From NCBI RefSeq assembly GCF_015694425.1, contig NZ_JADQDN010000006.1, positions 248,001 to 312,000 on the forward strand: a stretch of 64,000 nucleotides of DNA, given 5' to 3'. The DNA is from Microvirga terrestris. Its GTDB lineage: Bacteria > Pseudomonadota > Alphaproteobacteria > Rhizobiales > Beijerinckiaceae. Positions 36,607 to 46,006 of this stretch are shown one piece after another (the first letter of the stretch is position 1; each line of letters begins with the position of its first letter). Both the position numbers and the translations under genes were made by a program. Below the pieces are notes generated by a model. The model was not told the DNA's origin and made no database searches. It saw only the letters and a list, made by a program, of their open reading frames with translations.

Positions 36607-37536
36607 CTAGTCCTGCTCGTGAGGCTGGCGAATGCGGGCGAGCGAAAGCATGCCGAGGCCACCAACGGTTCCGTCGGGCTTCAATCCCCTTCGCTCCGCC
36701 ATTAGGAGAAAGCCGGTTTCATCTCGGCCGATGGTGAAGAGATGATAGCCGGCCGTATGGGTCAGCGTTCCGCCGCGTGCCGAGGCCGAGGGTGCGCCGA
36801 TTACCGGAATCGGGCCGCGCGGCCCGTCGAGATGGGCGAGCGATCCCACATGGTTGTGACCATGAAGCACGAGCTCCGCGCCCGCCCGGCAGAGCATCTT
36901 CTCGAAGCGTTTGGCATCGGTCAGGTTGCGGCCCGGATCCGCCCCGCCCACGTGCGGCGGGTGATGAATGAGCACGATCCGGAAGCAGGCCGGATCCTGA
37001 CTTAGCTCCTTAAGGATCTCCTCGGTGGCTTTCATCTGCCTGGAGCCGATCCTGCCCGATGCCACGAAGGGCAATGTCGGGATGGCCGATGACAGCCCGA
37101 TGATCGCGATGGGGCCGTAACGGCGCAGATAGGGAAAGCTCCCCTCGCGGCCGTCATCGCCCCGTGTCCACGGAGCGATCTCCCTCAGCAACCCCTCAAG
37201 GGAGCCACGGACATAGGCATCATGGTTGCCCGGCACGAAGGTGACGCGCGACGGATCCCCAAGCTCCTCGAGAAACACCCGGGAGGTCTTCCACTCGTCC
37301 GGCAGGCCGATGTTGCAGGTGTCCCCCGTGCAGGTGATGTGGTCGGGCTTCTGGGCGTGAATGTCGGCCACCAGAGCGGCCAGAAGCTCCATGTCGTGCA
37401 TGTCGTGCCGGCTGCGATGCCAGTTGTACCAGCCGGTCAGACGCTTGCTCAGGAGCTGCTTCAGGCGCGGCCGGGGCAGGGGGCCCACATGGGGGTCGGT
37501 CAGATGGGCGATGCGAAACATGGCGGCCGGGTTCAT
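36607..37536 (-). CDS. Calcineurin-like metallophosphoesterase
   Basis: A 309-residue phosphoesterase with the full metal-site set: DPH in AHLTDPHVG, GDT in ITCTGDTCNIG (normally GDxxD/N), GNHDA in FVPGNHDAYV, the His in LIHHPPH, and GHNH in LVLHGHNHVGS. Such enzymes cleave phosphomonoesters or diesters, including cyclic nucleotides and lipid A-type substrates. The frame begins at GTG 37548; I use ATG 37536 (MNPAAMF). It lies 28 bases downstream of mbfA on the same strand and may share its iron-regulated transcript. Confidence 0.87.
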   Translation of the reverse strand: MNPAAMFRIAHLTDPHVGPLPRPRLKQLLSKRLTGWYNWHRSRHDMHDMELLAALVADIHAQKPDHITCTGDTCNIGLPDEWKTSRVFLEELGDPSRVTFVPGNHDAYVRGSLEGLLREIAPWTRGDDGREGSFPYLRRYGPIAIIGLSSAIPTLPFVASGRIGSRQMKATEEILKELSQDPACFRIVLIHHPPHVGGADPGRNLTDAKRFEKMLCRAGAELVLHGHNHVGSLAHLDGPRGPIPVIGAPSASARGGTLTHTAGYHLFTIGRDETGFLLMAERRGLKPDGTVGGLGMLSLARIRQPHEQD

Positions 37537-37575
37537 GCGGGTGGACACGAGAACTCGCGCGGCCGCCCCGCCCCG

Positions 37576-38547
37576 TCAAGCGCTGCCGATGAAGATACCG
37601 GCGAGAAGCACCAGCACGCCGCCGACGATCACCTGATAGGTAGCGCTCCAGAACGGCGTCTCCATGTACTTCGTCCGGATCAAGGAGATCGCGACGAGCT
37701 CCACCGCCACCACGAGAGCCGCGATGCTGGTGGCCAGGATGAAGGCGTTGGGCCAGGAATCCGGCACCAGATAGGGCAGGGTGTGGCCGATGCCGCCGGC
37801 CGCCGTCATGAGACCGCAGATGAGGCCGCGCAGCCAGGGTGAGCCGCGTCCGGTGATCTCGCCGTCGTCAGAGAGAGCCTCGGTCAGGCCCATGCTGATG
37901 CCGGCGCCGACAGACGCTGCAAGCCCCACCAGAAAGGTCTCCCAGTTATTCTGGGTGGCGAAGGCCGCGGCGAAGAGGGGCGCGAGCGTCGAAACCGAAC
38001 CGTCGATGAGGCCGGCGAGCCCCGGCTGCACATATTGCAGCACGAACAGGCGCCGGCGGGCATGCTCCTCGGCGGCTTCCGCATTCTCGGTCATGTGGGT
38101 GGCGTGAAGTTCGCCGGCCTTGCGCTCGTGCCCGCGCTCGATCTCGGCCAGCTTGGTGAAGAGCTCCCTTAAGGAAACGTCCAAGGTCTGCTGGGCGGCC
38201 TTCTCGTAGAAGCTTGCGGCCTGCAGCTCCATGACCTCCGCCTCGCGGCGCATGCGATCGAGATCGAGGTGAGCGCTCCACCAGACCGCGCGTCGTTTCA
38301 GGAAGCCGCGCACGTCCTCCCGGCGGATGGGAGGCAGATGTTCCCCGAAGCGGGATCTGTAGAAACCATAAAGGGAGTTGCGATGCTCGCGCTCTTCCTC
38401 GGCCATGCCGTCGAAGATCTCGGCCGAGGCGGGGAAGTCGGGCCGAAGGCGATCCGCAAAATGCTGGTAGATCCGTGAGTCTTCCTCTTCGCTCGCAATG
38501 GCGAGCGCCACGACTTCACGTTCGGAGAGTTCTGACAGGGACTTCAT
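37576..38547 (-). CDS. mbfA: Membrane-bound ferritin-like iron exporter MbfA (Er1 + VIT1)
   Basis: A 323-residue fusion. The N-terminal half is an erythrin/rubrerythrin-type four-helix bundle with paired iron ligands ([33 protein letters not shown]). The C-terminal half is a VIT1/CCC1 transporter domain with [18 protein letters not shown] and several transmembrane helices. MbfA exports iron and protects against iron and peroxide stress in rhizobia. The ATG at 38545-38547 follows GGGAG; an ATG at 38559 would lie inside the operator, so it is rejected. An exact Irr-type iron control element stands just upstream. Iron repression through Irr is inferred. Confidence 0.92.
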   Translation of the reverse strand: MKSLSELSEREVVALAIASEEEDSRIYQHFADRLRPDFPASAEIFDGMAEEEREHRNSLYGFYRSRFGEHLPPIRREDVRGFLKRRAVWWSAHLDLDRMRREAEVMELQAASFYEKAAQQTLDVSLRELFTKLAEIERGHERKAGELHATHMTENAEAAEEHARRRLFVLQYVQPGLAGLIDGSVSTLAPLFAAAFATQNNWETFLVGLAASVGAGISMGLTEALSDDGEITGRGSPWLRGLICGLMTAAGGIGHTLPYLVPDSWPNAFILATSIAALVVAVELVAISLIRTKYMETPFWSATYQVIVGGVLVLLAGIFIGSA

Positions 38548-38558
38548 GGCGGCTCCCA

Positions 38559-38575
38559 TTTAGAATTATTCTAAA
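38559..38575 (-). promoter_or_regulatory. Iron control element (Irr box) of mbfA
   Basis: TTTAGAATTATTCTAAA is a perfect TTTAGAA-N3-TTCTAAA inverted repeat, the recalled consensus of the Irr-binding iron control element of rhizobia. It sits 12 bases before the mbfA start codon, with the Shine-Dalgarno between, so a bound Irr would lie in the transcribed leader and block transcription when iron is scarce. Confidence 0.8.
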
Positions 38576-38631
38576 AGAGAGCCGCGTCATAGCCAAGCCC
38601 CCTGCCATTGAGGACAGGGGATCGTCCGAAT

Positions 38632-38751
38632 TCAGTACTGAGCGCCCGGGATCAGAGTCGAGTAGACCGTGCGGTCGTCGAAATTGAGGGCAGGCGACCA
38701 CGAGAAACGGGCGGAACGGTTCAGACGGGACAGGATGAGAGCGAGAAACAT
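38632..38751 (-). CDS. Possible 39-residue small protein
   Basis: A short leftward ORF starting MFLALILSRLNRSARFSW and ending in DRTVYSTLIPGAQY, preceded by AAAGGTG about 8 bases before the ATG. It lies between mbfA's operator and the Nudix gene. No family is recognised; the ribosome binding site is its only support, so it could be chance. Confidence 0.35.
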   Translation of the reverse strand: MFLALILSRLNRSARFSWSPALNFDDRTVYSTLIPGAQY

Positions 38752-38884
38752 TGGAACACCTTTGGTTGCCGCTGTCTTAGACCTTCGTATTATGCGGGTC
38801 ACGCGCCAATTTGAGGCCACTGCTATGCATTTCATGAATGACGACATTCATTCTCCGGTAATCTTGTTGTGATAGCATAAGCCG

Positions 38885-39367
38885 ATGTCCGACTCTCCGC
38901 CGTCTCGGAAAGCATCGCGGCTCCTGTCTCTGGGGCTGCACACCTATTGGCGTTTCTCGAGAGGCATGACCCTCGGCGTTCGCGGCGTGGTGCTCGACCG
39001 GCAGAACCGGGTCTTCCTGATCCGCCACACCTACGTGCCCGGATGGCACCTGCCGGGCGGCGGCGTCGAGACCGGCGAGGCGGCCCTGGAGGCGCTCGAC
39101 CGCGAGCTGCGCGAGGAAGCCTGCATCGCCATGGACGAGCCCCCCAGCCTGTTCGGCGTGTTCTTCAACAATCGCGTGTCCCGGCGCGATCACGTCTTGG
39201 TCTATGTGATCCGGCGCTTCACGGTTCTGCAGGCCAAGCAGCCCGATCGGGAGATCGCGGAGGCAGAGTTCTTTCCCCTCGACAATCTTCCCGAGGAGAC
39301 CACCTCGGCCACCCGGAGCCGCTTGGCGGAGATCCTCGAAGGCCAGCCTCCCTCGCCGCATTGGTGA
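38885..39367 (+). CDS. Nudix hydrolase
   Basis: A 160-residue enzyme. The Nudix box is complete: GGGVETGEAALEALDRELRE followed by EACI, with the REx-x-E-E catalytic core. WHLPGG precedes it. It hydrolyses a nucleoside diphosphate linked to another moiety; the substrate is not evident. Start ATG at 38885. It stands alone, diverging from mbfA and followed after 150 bases by an acetyltransferase gene on the same strand. Confidence 0.9.
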   Translation: MSDSPPSRKASRLLSLGLHTYWRFSRGMTLGVRGVVLDRQNRVFLIRHTYVPGWHLPGGGVETGEAALEALDRELREEACIAMDEPPSLFGVFFNNRVSRRDHVLVYVIRRFTVLQAKQPDREIAEAEFFPLDNLPEETTSATRSRLAEILEGQPPSPHW

Positions 39368-39523
39368 AGAAGGTTTGCGCCAGGTTCCCGACGCTGCTAT
39401 GGCCTAATCAACTGAGGAAACGCCGAGCTCCATGACGACCACCCGGATTCTGCGACGACGACACGGCTGATAACCCATCCAGCCGCCTGATCCCTTCTCG
39501 TCTCTCGCGCTTTGAGTCCGTTC

Positions 39524-40027
39524 ATGACTGAGCTCTCGCTCCAGATCCGCACCGAACAACCCATCGATTCAGAAGCCATCGAGCGCCTGCACGAGCGTGC
39601 CTTCGGCCCGGGCCGCTTTGCCCGCACCGCCTCGCGCCTGCGCGAGGGAGCGCCGCACCTGCTCGACCTGTCCTTTACCGCCATGGTTGGCACCCTGCTG
39701 GTCGGCTCGATACGCATGACCCCCGTCGTGGCCGGCGAGGAGCCGGCCCTGATGCTCGGACCGCTGACGGTGGAGCCGGCCTTCGAGAGCCGCGGTATCG
39801 GCGCGGCCCTCATGCGCCGCTCGCTGGATGCCGCCAAGGCCAAGGGACACACCCTGGTGCTGCTGGTGGGCGACGAGCCCTATTACAGCCGCTTCGGCTT
39901 CAAGCGCATTCCGCCCCAGCACCTGCAGCTTCCAGGCCCGGTCAATCCGGGACGCTTCCTGGCGCTGGAACTGGAAGAGGGCGCGCTCGCCCGGGCGAAG
40001 GGGCTGGTGAGCACCGTTCCCGACTAG
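39524..40027 (+). CDS. GNAT-family N-acetyltransferase
   Basis: A 167-residue acetyltransferase. The acetyl-CoA binding motif is VEPAFESRGIGAALMRRSLD, with LLVGDEPYYSRFGFKRIPP as motif B. This matches the predicted small-molecule/protein acetyltransferase subgroup (YhbS-like). The acceptor is unknown. Two starts exist; ATG 39524 (MTELSLQ) is chosen over 39512 (MSPFMTEL). Confidence 0.9.
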   Translation: MTELSLQIRTEQPIDSEAIERLHERAFGPGRFARTASRLREGAPHLLDLSFTAMVGTLLVGSIRMTPVVAGEEPALMLGPLTVEPAFESRGIGAALMRRSLDAAKAKGHTLVLLVGDEPYYSRFGFKRIPPQHLQLPGPVNPGRFLALELEEGALARAKGLVSTVPD

Positions 40028-40058
40028 AGCGAGTAGAGCGCAGCCTCTCACAACCTCT

Positions 40059-40155
40059 CCACGTCATGGCCGGCCTTGTGCCGGCCATCTCGATGCTGAA
40101 AAGTGCAGCGCTTCAAACAATCGAGATCACCGGCACAAGGCCGGTGATGACGTGG
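40059..40155. repeat. Composite palindromic intergenic repeat (two inverted 36-base units)
   Basis: Two 36-base units (40059-40094 and 40120-40155) are inverted copies of each other separated by 25 bases. Each unit also folds on itself: ATGGCCGGC / GCCGGCCAT in the first and ATCACCGGC / GCCGGTGAT in the second, with the same CTTGT loop. The units differ at exactly four bases, and the four changes form two compensated base pairs, so the stem structure is conserved. This resembles REP/BIME-like elements. No transposase (RAYT) is nearby. It lies in the 3' region between the acetyltransferase gene and the leftward operon end. Confidence 0.75.
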
Positions 40156-40173
40156 TGGTAGTTTGGGTCTCGC

Positions 40174-42246
40174 TTACGCCCTTCGCCGCCCCTCGATCAG
40201 CCAAGCGGCGAGCGTCGAGCCGATCAGCAGCACCAACCCGACGAAGCCCAGTGCCATCGGGAAGACCGAGACGCCGCGCACAATGGCGCTGTCGCTCGGC
40301 CTGATGCCGATCCAATCGCCACCGGCAAAGCGCGAGCCCGAATGCACCGCAATGATGCGGGGCAGGGTGATGTTTCTGTCGCCCGCCATCGCGACCCGGC
40401 GCACCGATCCGCCCGTTGCCTCGGCGATGGGGGTCAGGGCTTCCGTGTTGCTGAACACATCCATCAGCTCGCGTGGATTGGCCGGTCCGATGCTGACGAA
40501 GGTGATAAGGTCGCCCGAGCGGATCGTATGCAGCCCGAGCTCGCGGCTTGCGGCCAGCGCGGTGAACAGGCCGGGGCGCGTCTTGCTCAGCAGAACGACG
40601 CTCTCCTGGCCGCTCGGCGCGATGACGGTCGCGGGATCGGCCGTTTCCGCCATGGTCTGACGCTCGATGCGGATGTCGCGTCCCTGGGCGCTCGCCCTCA
40701 AGGCCTCTTCCTCCAGGGCCGGCTCCTTCATGAGCCAATGGGCGAGGCGGCGCAGGAGGTCGAGATGCGGTCCTCCCTCCTGATAGCCGCGGGCCCAGAG
40801 CCAGGCATGGTCGGAGAGCAGAAGCGCCACGCGGCCCTTGTCCTCCCGACGCAGCACGAGCAGGGGCAGGTCGTTAGCGCCCGACATCAGGGTCGAGCCC
40901 GACTGCACCTGCGAGCCGATGATGCGCAGCCACTCGCCCCAGGCGGGCGGCGACTGCTCCGATCCCGGCAGGTCGCGGGTCACCGGATGACGGTCGCCCG
41001 TATCGGTGATCTCGGCCTTGTAGGGCTGCTCGACAATGCTGCCGTTGGGCTGTCCGGGGATGATCGGCGCGAGCCGGGTCTGGGCAAGGCTGCCATAGCT
41101 GGCGAATTCCGGGCCCGCCGCCACGAGGATCGCCCCGCCCTCGCGCACATAGCGCACGATGTTCTCGAAATAGCTCGAGGGCAGGATGCTCTGGTTCGCA
41201 TAGCGGTCGAAGATGATCAGGTCGAATTCCTTGATCTTCTGCTGGAACAGCTCGCGGGTCGGGAAGGCGATCAGCGACAGCTCGTTGATCGGCGTGCCGT
41301 CCTGCTTCTCCGGCGGGCGCAGGATCGTGAAGTGGACGAGGTCTACATTGGCATCCGACTTCAGCAGGTTGCGCCAGGTCCGCTCGCCCGCATGGGGCTC
41401 GCCGGAGACCAGGAGCACGCGCAGCTTCTCGCGGATGCCCTCGATGGGAATGACCGCCCGGTTGTTGGCTTGGGTCAGCTCGTTCGGCAGACCTTCCACT
41501 TCGAGCTCGACCACGTTGGTGCCGCCATGCTCGATGCGCACATCGAGGGAGAAGGAGGTATCCGCGCGCACCTGCTGGCGGGTGATGACCTGCCCGTCCC
41601 GGCGCACGGTCACGAGGGCAGAGCCCGTGCCGCCCCGCTCCATCACCTGGGCGCGGATGGTCTGGTCCTTGCCGACGATGCCGAAGCGCGGGGCCTCCAG
41701 GAGCTTGATCTGCCGGTCGCGCTCGTCGGGCCGTCCTGTGATCAGCGCATGGAGGGGCGCCCTGAAGCCGAGGCTGTCCACGGAGGGCGGAATGTCGTGC
41801 ACGACGCCGTCGGTCACGAAGATGACGCCGGCAAGACGATCCGGCGGAACATCGGCGAGGCCGTTGGACAGGGCCGTGAACAAGCGTGTGCCGTCATCGC
41901 CGTTGCCGTCATCGGCTCCGATGAAGCGCAGATCCACATCGGTGAGCGAGCCGAAGCGGCGCTCCAGCTCGACTCTCACCTGATCGGTCATGGGCGAGCG
42001 GTCACCGAGCGTCTGCGAGGTCGAGCGATCGATGACAATCGCCACGATGTCCTTCACCTTCTCCCGGTCCTCCTGCACCAGCGCCGGATTGGCGAGCGCC
42101 AGGAGCACGAGCCCGAGGGCAACCGCGCGCAGGATCGCCACGGGACCGCGCGTGACGAGGGCCAGGATCGCCAGCAGGGCGACGACCGCGCCGAGAGCCC
42201 ATAGCGCGTAGTCGGGAATGAGAGGCGTGAAACTGATGGACAGCAA
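40174..42246 (-). CDS. Membrane-anchored VWA/glutamine-amidotransferase-like protein
   Basis: A 690-residue protein with two transmembrane helices at the N-terminus (YALWALGAVVALLAILALV, ILRAVALGLVLLALANPAL), then a VWA-like segment with DRSTSQ (a D-x-S-x-S metal site), a large periplasmic-type region (DLIIFDRYANQSILPS, IGSQVQSGSTLMSG) and a C-terminal helix (LGFVGLVLLIGSTLAAWLIE). The middle resembles the class I amidotransferase-like fold that often accompanies BatA proteins. It is the last gene of the moxR operon, 15 bases after the previous stop. It is likely a partner of the MoxR ATPase in the envelope. Confidence 0.8.
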   Translation of the reverse strand: MLSISFTPLIPDYALWALGAVVALLAILALVTRGPVAILRAVALGLVLLALANPALVQEDREKVKDIVAIVIDRSTSQTLGDRSPMTDQVRVELERRFGSLTDVDLRFIGADDGNGDDGTRLFTALSNGLADVPPDRLAGVIFVTDGVVHDIPPSVDSLGFRAPLHALITGRPDERDRQIKLLEAPRFGIVGKDQTIRAQVMERGGTGSALVTVRRDGQVITRQQVRADTSFSLDVRIEHGGTNVVELEVEGLPNELTQANNRAVIPIEGIREKLRVLLVSGEPHAGERTWRNLLKSDANVDLVHFTILRPPEKQDGTPINELSLIAFPTRELFQQKIKEFDLIIFDRYANQSILPSSYFENIVRYVREGGAILVAAGPEFASYGSLAQTRLAPIIPGQPNGSIVEQPYKAEITDTGDRHPVTRDLPGSEQSPPAWGEWLRIIGSQVQSGSTLMSGANDLPLLVLRREDKGRVALLLSDHAWLWARGYQEGGPHLDLLRRLAHWLMKEPALEEEALRASAQGRDIRIERQTMAETADPATVIAPSGQESVVLLSKTRPGLFTALAASRELGLHTIRSGDLITFVSIGPANPRELMDVFSNTEALTPIAEATGGSVRRVAMAGDRNITLPRIIAVHSGSRFAGGDWIGIRPSDSAIVRGVSVFPMALGFVGLVLLIGSTLAAWLIEGRRRA

Positions 42247-42261
42247 AGTAGAACTCCCGCC

Positions 42262-45066
42262 CTATTGCCCGAGACGTTCGAGCAGGGCCGGCACGTGCAC
42301 CTGGTCGGCCTTGTAGTTGCCGGTCAGCGCGTACATGACGATGTTGACGCCGCTGCGATACGAGAATTCCCTCTGGCGCTGATCACTCCCGACGATGGGA
42401 TAGAGCCACTCGCCGCGTCGGCCCACAGCCCAGGCGGCCGCAAGATCGTTCGACGTGATGATGATCGGCGAGACACCGTCGCCCGAGCGGGCCGGGCGGC
42501 TGGCCTCACCCTCCGCTTGCGGCGGCAGAACCTCGACCCAGGTCTGCCCGGTGGCGTACCGGCCGGGGAAGCTGTCGAGGATGTAGAAAGTCTTGGTGAG
42601 CACGTGATCGGCCGGCACGGGCTCGATCTCGGGAATGTCGAGGCCCGCGAGCAGCCGGCGCAGATACTGCCCTTCTGCAGTGGGCGCGCCGTCGAGGCGA
42701 TTGCCGAAGGCATCGCGCGTGTCGAAGATGACGGTGCCGCCGCCCTTCATGAAGGCATCGAGACGCCGGATCGCGGCCTCTGATGGGATGGGCCGGCTGG
42801 CGACGATGGGCCAGTAGATCAGCGGATAGAACGCCACCTCGTCCCGCGAGAGGTCGATGCCGATGGGATCGCCCGGTGACAAGGCGGTGCGCTGACTCAG
42901 CACCTGCGTCAGTCCGGCAAGGCCGGCTTTGCTGGTCTCGTCCACCTGCGAGTCGCCCGTGATCACGTAAGCGAGCCGCGTCACGAGGGCAGGGCTGGAG
43001 CTTTCCATCGTCATGGAGGACCGACGCTCCTGCGCGCTTGTATCGGAGGCCGGGTTCAGGAGCAGGGATGCGCCGAGAATGATGGCCGCCGCAGCGCCGG
43101 CCCGGCGCAGGCGGCCGGTGAGATTGGACAGGTGGCCGCCGAGCCAGAGCGACGCGAGGGTGTCGGCGACCAGCAGCAGCAAGGCCAGCATGAAGAGCGG
43201 CATGCGCAGATCAACAGTCTGCGCATTGGCAAGCGGCGCGATCCGCGCATTGAGGGGCCCGAAGTCGAGCGCAGCGAGACGATCGTCCGGCATGAGCGCA
43301 TTCACCGCAAGGCTCGAATCCACTGAACCGTAGAAGCCCGGCGGATGCTCTCCGTTGGCACGCCCGGCATAGTTGCGCGGCACGGCGCGGGCATTGGCCG
43401 GAGGCTGGGTGAAGATGCCATAGCCGTCAAGCGTCAGTCGGGGAGCGACCGTCGCGTTCTCCGCATTGCGGGATTCCGCGTTCAGGTCGTTCGGCGCGCC
43501 CGCGAGAGCCGTGGTCCGGCGCAGCATGTCGACGAAGAGGCCAGACAGGGGCAGGTTCGACCAGGTGGTATCGGCGGTCACGTGAAAGAGAACGATCATC
43601 CCGTCGCCGCGCTTGTCGGCGGTGACGATCGGCGTTCCGTCGGCCAGAGCCGCCCAGGTCTTGGCCGGGAGGTCGCCGTCGGGCTCCGCGAGGATCTGGC
43701 GGCGGATGCCGATTTCTTCCGGCACGGCGAGCCCGAAGAAGGGGCTCTCGCGGGTGAAGGGCGCGAAGGTCTTGGGCGTATCCCAGGACAGGGTGCCGCC
43801 AAGGCTGCGCCCGCCCCGGCGCAGGCGCACCGGCACCAGTTCGTCGTTGCCGGCGGACAGGCGCGAGCCGGCAAACCGCAGCAACATGCCGCCCTGTTCG
43901 ACGAAGGCCGTGACCTTGCCGAGCGTCTCGCGGTCGAGCCCGCCCACATCGGCCAGCACCAGCACGGAGACCTGCTCGTCGATGAGCTGGTTCACCGAAT
44001 CTGCCACGCCGCCGCGACCCGTACGGATCTCCGAATAGGGCGCGAGCGCCCGCTCGATGTAGTAGAGCGGCGAGAGGAGAGGCTGCGCCTGATCCGATGT
44101 GCCGCCGAACACGAGGCCGACGCGGCGGCGCTTGCCGCGCTCGTCGAGCAGGTGAACGGCCCCGGCTGAACCTTCGCCGAGGATCTCGATGCGGGCGATC
44201 GAGTTGCGGATCTCGGTCGGCAGATTGAAGGCCACGTGGGTCTCGGTGGCATTGGCCTCGAAGGAGAAGCGTGTATCGGCGAGCGGCAGGCTCTTGAGGT
44301 CCAGGACCCGGACGGTGCCGGAATCGCGCCCGTTTGGTTCAGGACGGATGAGCCTGACATTGAGCTGACCGCCGGCATTTTCCACGCCGGCAACCGCAAG
44401 GGCGGGAGCACGCTCCGCCTTGAGGACGGTGATCTGCTGGGCGTTGGCCATGGGAGCCAGACCATCGATGAAGCCTTGCCCGTCAACGCCCGCGACCCCG
44501 TCGCTGATCCAGACGATGTTGGCGTCCGGCGTTGCCTCCATGAAGCGCTTGACGGACTCGAGATGCATCTGGCGGTCCTGCAGGTGCGGCAGGGGTTTTA
44601 GGGAGCGCAGGCGCTCAAGCGCGGCGGCGGGGCTCGCAGGCTCGATGGCGGCAGGCGTCTCGGCTGTTGCCACGAGAGCCACGGTGCGCCCGTCGCGCCC
44701 AGCCGCCTCGATGCGCTCTAACGCCAGGTTCATGCGCTCGCGCCAGTCGTGAGCCGCTGCGAAACCGTTGTCGAGCACGATGAGAAGCGGCGAGCGGCTG
44801 CTGTTCTCGGCCAAGGGGTTCCAGATCGGGCCGGAGGCCGCGAGGATGAGGAAGGCGGCGAGCAGCAGCCGCAGGAGCAGGAGCCACCAGGGCGTGCGGG
44901 CCGGCATTTCCTGCTCGGGGCGCAGGTCCGCCATGATCCTGAGCGGCGGGAAATCCACGCGTTTCGGCTGCGGCGGCGTGATGCGAAGGAGCAGCCAGAT
45001 CGCCGGGAGCGCTGCGAGCGCCGTGAGGACCAGTGGAACGGTGAAGGTGAGAGGCAGGCCCAGCAT
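42262..45066 (-). CDS. BatA-type N-terminal plus DUF4159 domain membrane protein
   Basis: A 934-residue protein. The N-terminus is the BatA/aerotolerance-regulator type (LPLTFTVPLVLTALAALPAI, then TPPQPKRVDFPPL and a second helix LLLLRLLLAAFLILAASGPI), followed by a VWA-like region with a degenerate metal site (VLDNGFAAAH). A further transmembrane segment lies near residue 630 (LFMLALLLLVADTLASLWLG). From about 695 the protein is DUF4159: LVTRLAYVITGDSQVDE ... YPLIYWPIVASRPIPS ... GGGTVIFDTRDAFG. The start is 3 bases after the DUF58 stop. In many alphaproteobacteria it sits in this same operon; its role is unknown. Confidence 0.82.
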   Translation of the reverse strand: MLGLPLTFTVPLVLTALAALPAIWLLLRITPPQPKRVDFPPLRIMADLRPEQEMPARTPWWLLLLRLLLAAFLILAASGPIWNPLAENSSRSPLLIVLDNGFAAAHDWRERMNLALERIEAAGRDGRTVALVATAETPAAIEPASPAAALERLRSLKPLPHLQDRQMHLESVKRFMEATPDANIVWISDGVAGVDGQGFIDGLAPMANAQQITVLKAERAPALAVAGVENAGGQLNVRLIRPEPNGRDSGTVRVLDLKSLPLADTRFSFEANATETHVAFNLPTEIRNSIARIEILGEGSAGAVHLLDERGKRRRVGLVFGGTSDQAQPLLSPLYYIERALAPYSEIRTGRGGVADSVNQLIDEQVSVLVLADVGGLDRETLGKVTAFVEQGGMLLRFAGSRLSAGNDELVPVRLRRGGRSLGGTLSWDTPKTFAPFTRESPFFGLAVPEEIGIRRQILAEPDGDLPAKTWAALADGTPIVTADKRGDGMIVLFHVTADTTWSNLPLSGLFVDMLRRTTALAGAPNDLNAESRNAENATVAPRLTLDGYGIFTQPPANARAVPRNYAGRANGEHPPGFYGSVDSSLAVNALMPDDRLAALDFGPLNARIAPLANAQTVDLRMPLFMLALLLLVADTLASLWLGGHLSNLTGRLRRAGAAAAIILGASLLLNPASDTSAQERRSSMTMESSSPALVTRLAYVITGDSQVDETSKAGLAGLTQVLSQRTALSPGDPIGIDLSRDEVAFYPLIYWPIVASRPIPSEAAIRRLDAFMKGGGTVIFDTRDAFGNRLDGAPTAEGQYLRRLLAGLDIPEIEPVPADHVLTKTFYILDSFPGRYATGQTWVEVLPPQAEGEASRPARSGDGVSPIIITSNDLAAAWAVGRRGEWLYPIVGSDQRQREFSYRSGVNIVMYALTGNYKADQVHVPALLERLGQ

Positions 45067-45069
45067 CGC

Positions 45070-45996
45070 TCAGCGCCCTCCTGCACCAACGCCGCGGGAG
45101 GTCGCGACCAGGGTCATGAGGCGAAGCGCCGCTTCGCTCGCAGGCCGGTCGGTCCGGTGGATGGTCAAGGTCCAGCCGCGGCGCCGGGCCAGTTCCTGCA
45201 GCTCCGCCCGGTGCTGCTCGATCCGCAGGCGATAGGCTTTGCCCCAGGACGCGGCATCGCCGATCCGGAGCGACAGGCCGTCCTCGAGATCGTGCAGAAC
45301 CGCCTGTCCCTGGAACGGGAAGGTCTCCTCCACGGGATCGACGATCATCACCAGATGCCCGCGCGCCCCGCGGGACGAGATGCCTTCGACCATGGTGGCG
45401 ATGTCGCGCACAGGCGACAGGAAATCACTGATCAAGATGGCCTCGTGCTGCGGCGCCACAGCCGCCTGCGGGGGCAGGTCCTCCTCGAGGGAGGCGCGAT
45501 CCGCCACCAGGGTCTGGGCCATGGTCTCGGCAATGCGCCGGGACGCACGCGGCGACATCAGCCCCAGCATGCCGACCCTCTCACCGCCCTCGACGAAGCA
45601 ATTGGCGAGCGCCATGCCGAGCACGATGGCGCGCTCGATCTTGGACGCCTGAGCGAGGTCGGAGGCGTAGCCCATGGAGGCGGAGCGGTCGATCCAGAAC
45701 CAGACGGTCTGGGCCGTTTCCCACTCGCGCTCCCGGACATAGAGGCGGTCGTCGCGGCCCGAGCGACGCCAGTCGATCCGCTGCGCGGCCTCGCCGGCCA
45801 CGAAGGGGCGGAACTGCCAGAAGGTTTCGCCGATGCCCGCGCGGCGGCGGCCGTGAATGCCGTGCGCGAGATTGGCCGCCACCCGCCGGGCTTCCAGCAC
45901 GAGACGCGGCATCCGGTGAGCGAGGGAAAGCGCGCTCTCCGTCTCTTGGCGGCCCGGCGAACGGGCGCTTTCGGGGAGGACCCGGACACGGGCCAT
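45070..45996 (-). CDS. DUF58 domain protein
   Basis: A 308-residue protein. RPFVAGEAAQRIDWRRSGR and the VWA-type metal site WFWIDRSASMGYAS identify DUF58, a family almost always encoded beside MoxR ATPases. GHLVMIVDPVEETFPF near the C-terminus is also typical. The ATG at 45994-45996 (MARVRVLP) is preferred over the long upstream frame, which overlaps moxR. It lies 10 bases after moxR. The pair is thought to work as a chaperone-substrate adaptor system; the target here is unknown. Confidence 0.88.
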   Translation of the reverse strand: MARVRVLPESARSPGRQETESALSLAHRMPRLVLEARRVAANLAHGIHGRRRAGIGETFWQFRPFVAGEAAQRIDWRRSGRDDRLYVREREWETAQTVWFWIDRSASMGYASDLAQASKIERAIVLGMALANCFVEGGERVGMLGLMSPRASRRIAETMAQTLVADRASLEEDLPPQAAVAPQHEAILISDFLSPVRDIATMVEGISSRGARGHLVMIVDPVEETFPFQGQAVLHDLEDGLSLRIGDAASWGKAYRLRIEQHRAELQELARRRGWTLTIHRTDRPASEAALRLMTLVATSRGVGAGGR

Positions 45997-46006
45997 GGCG
46001 ATGATC

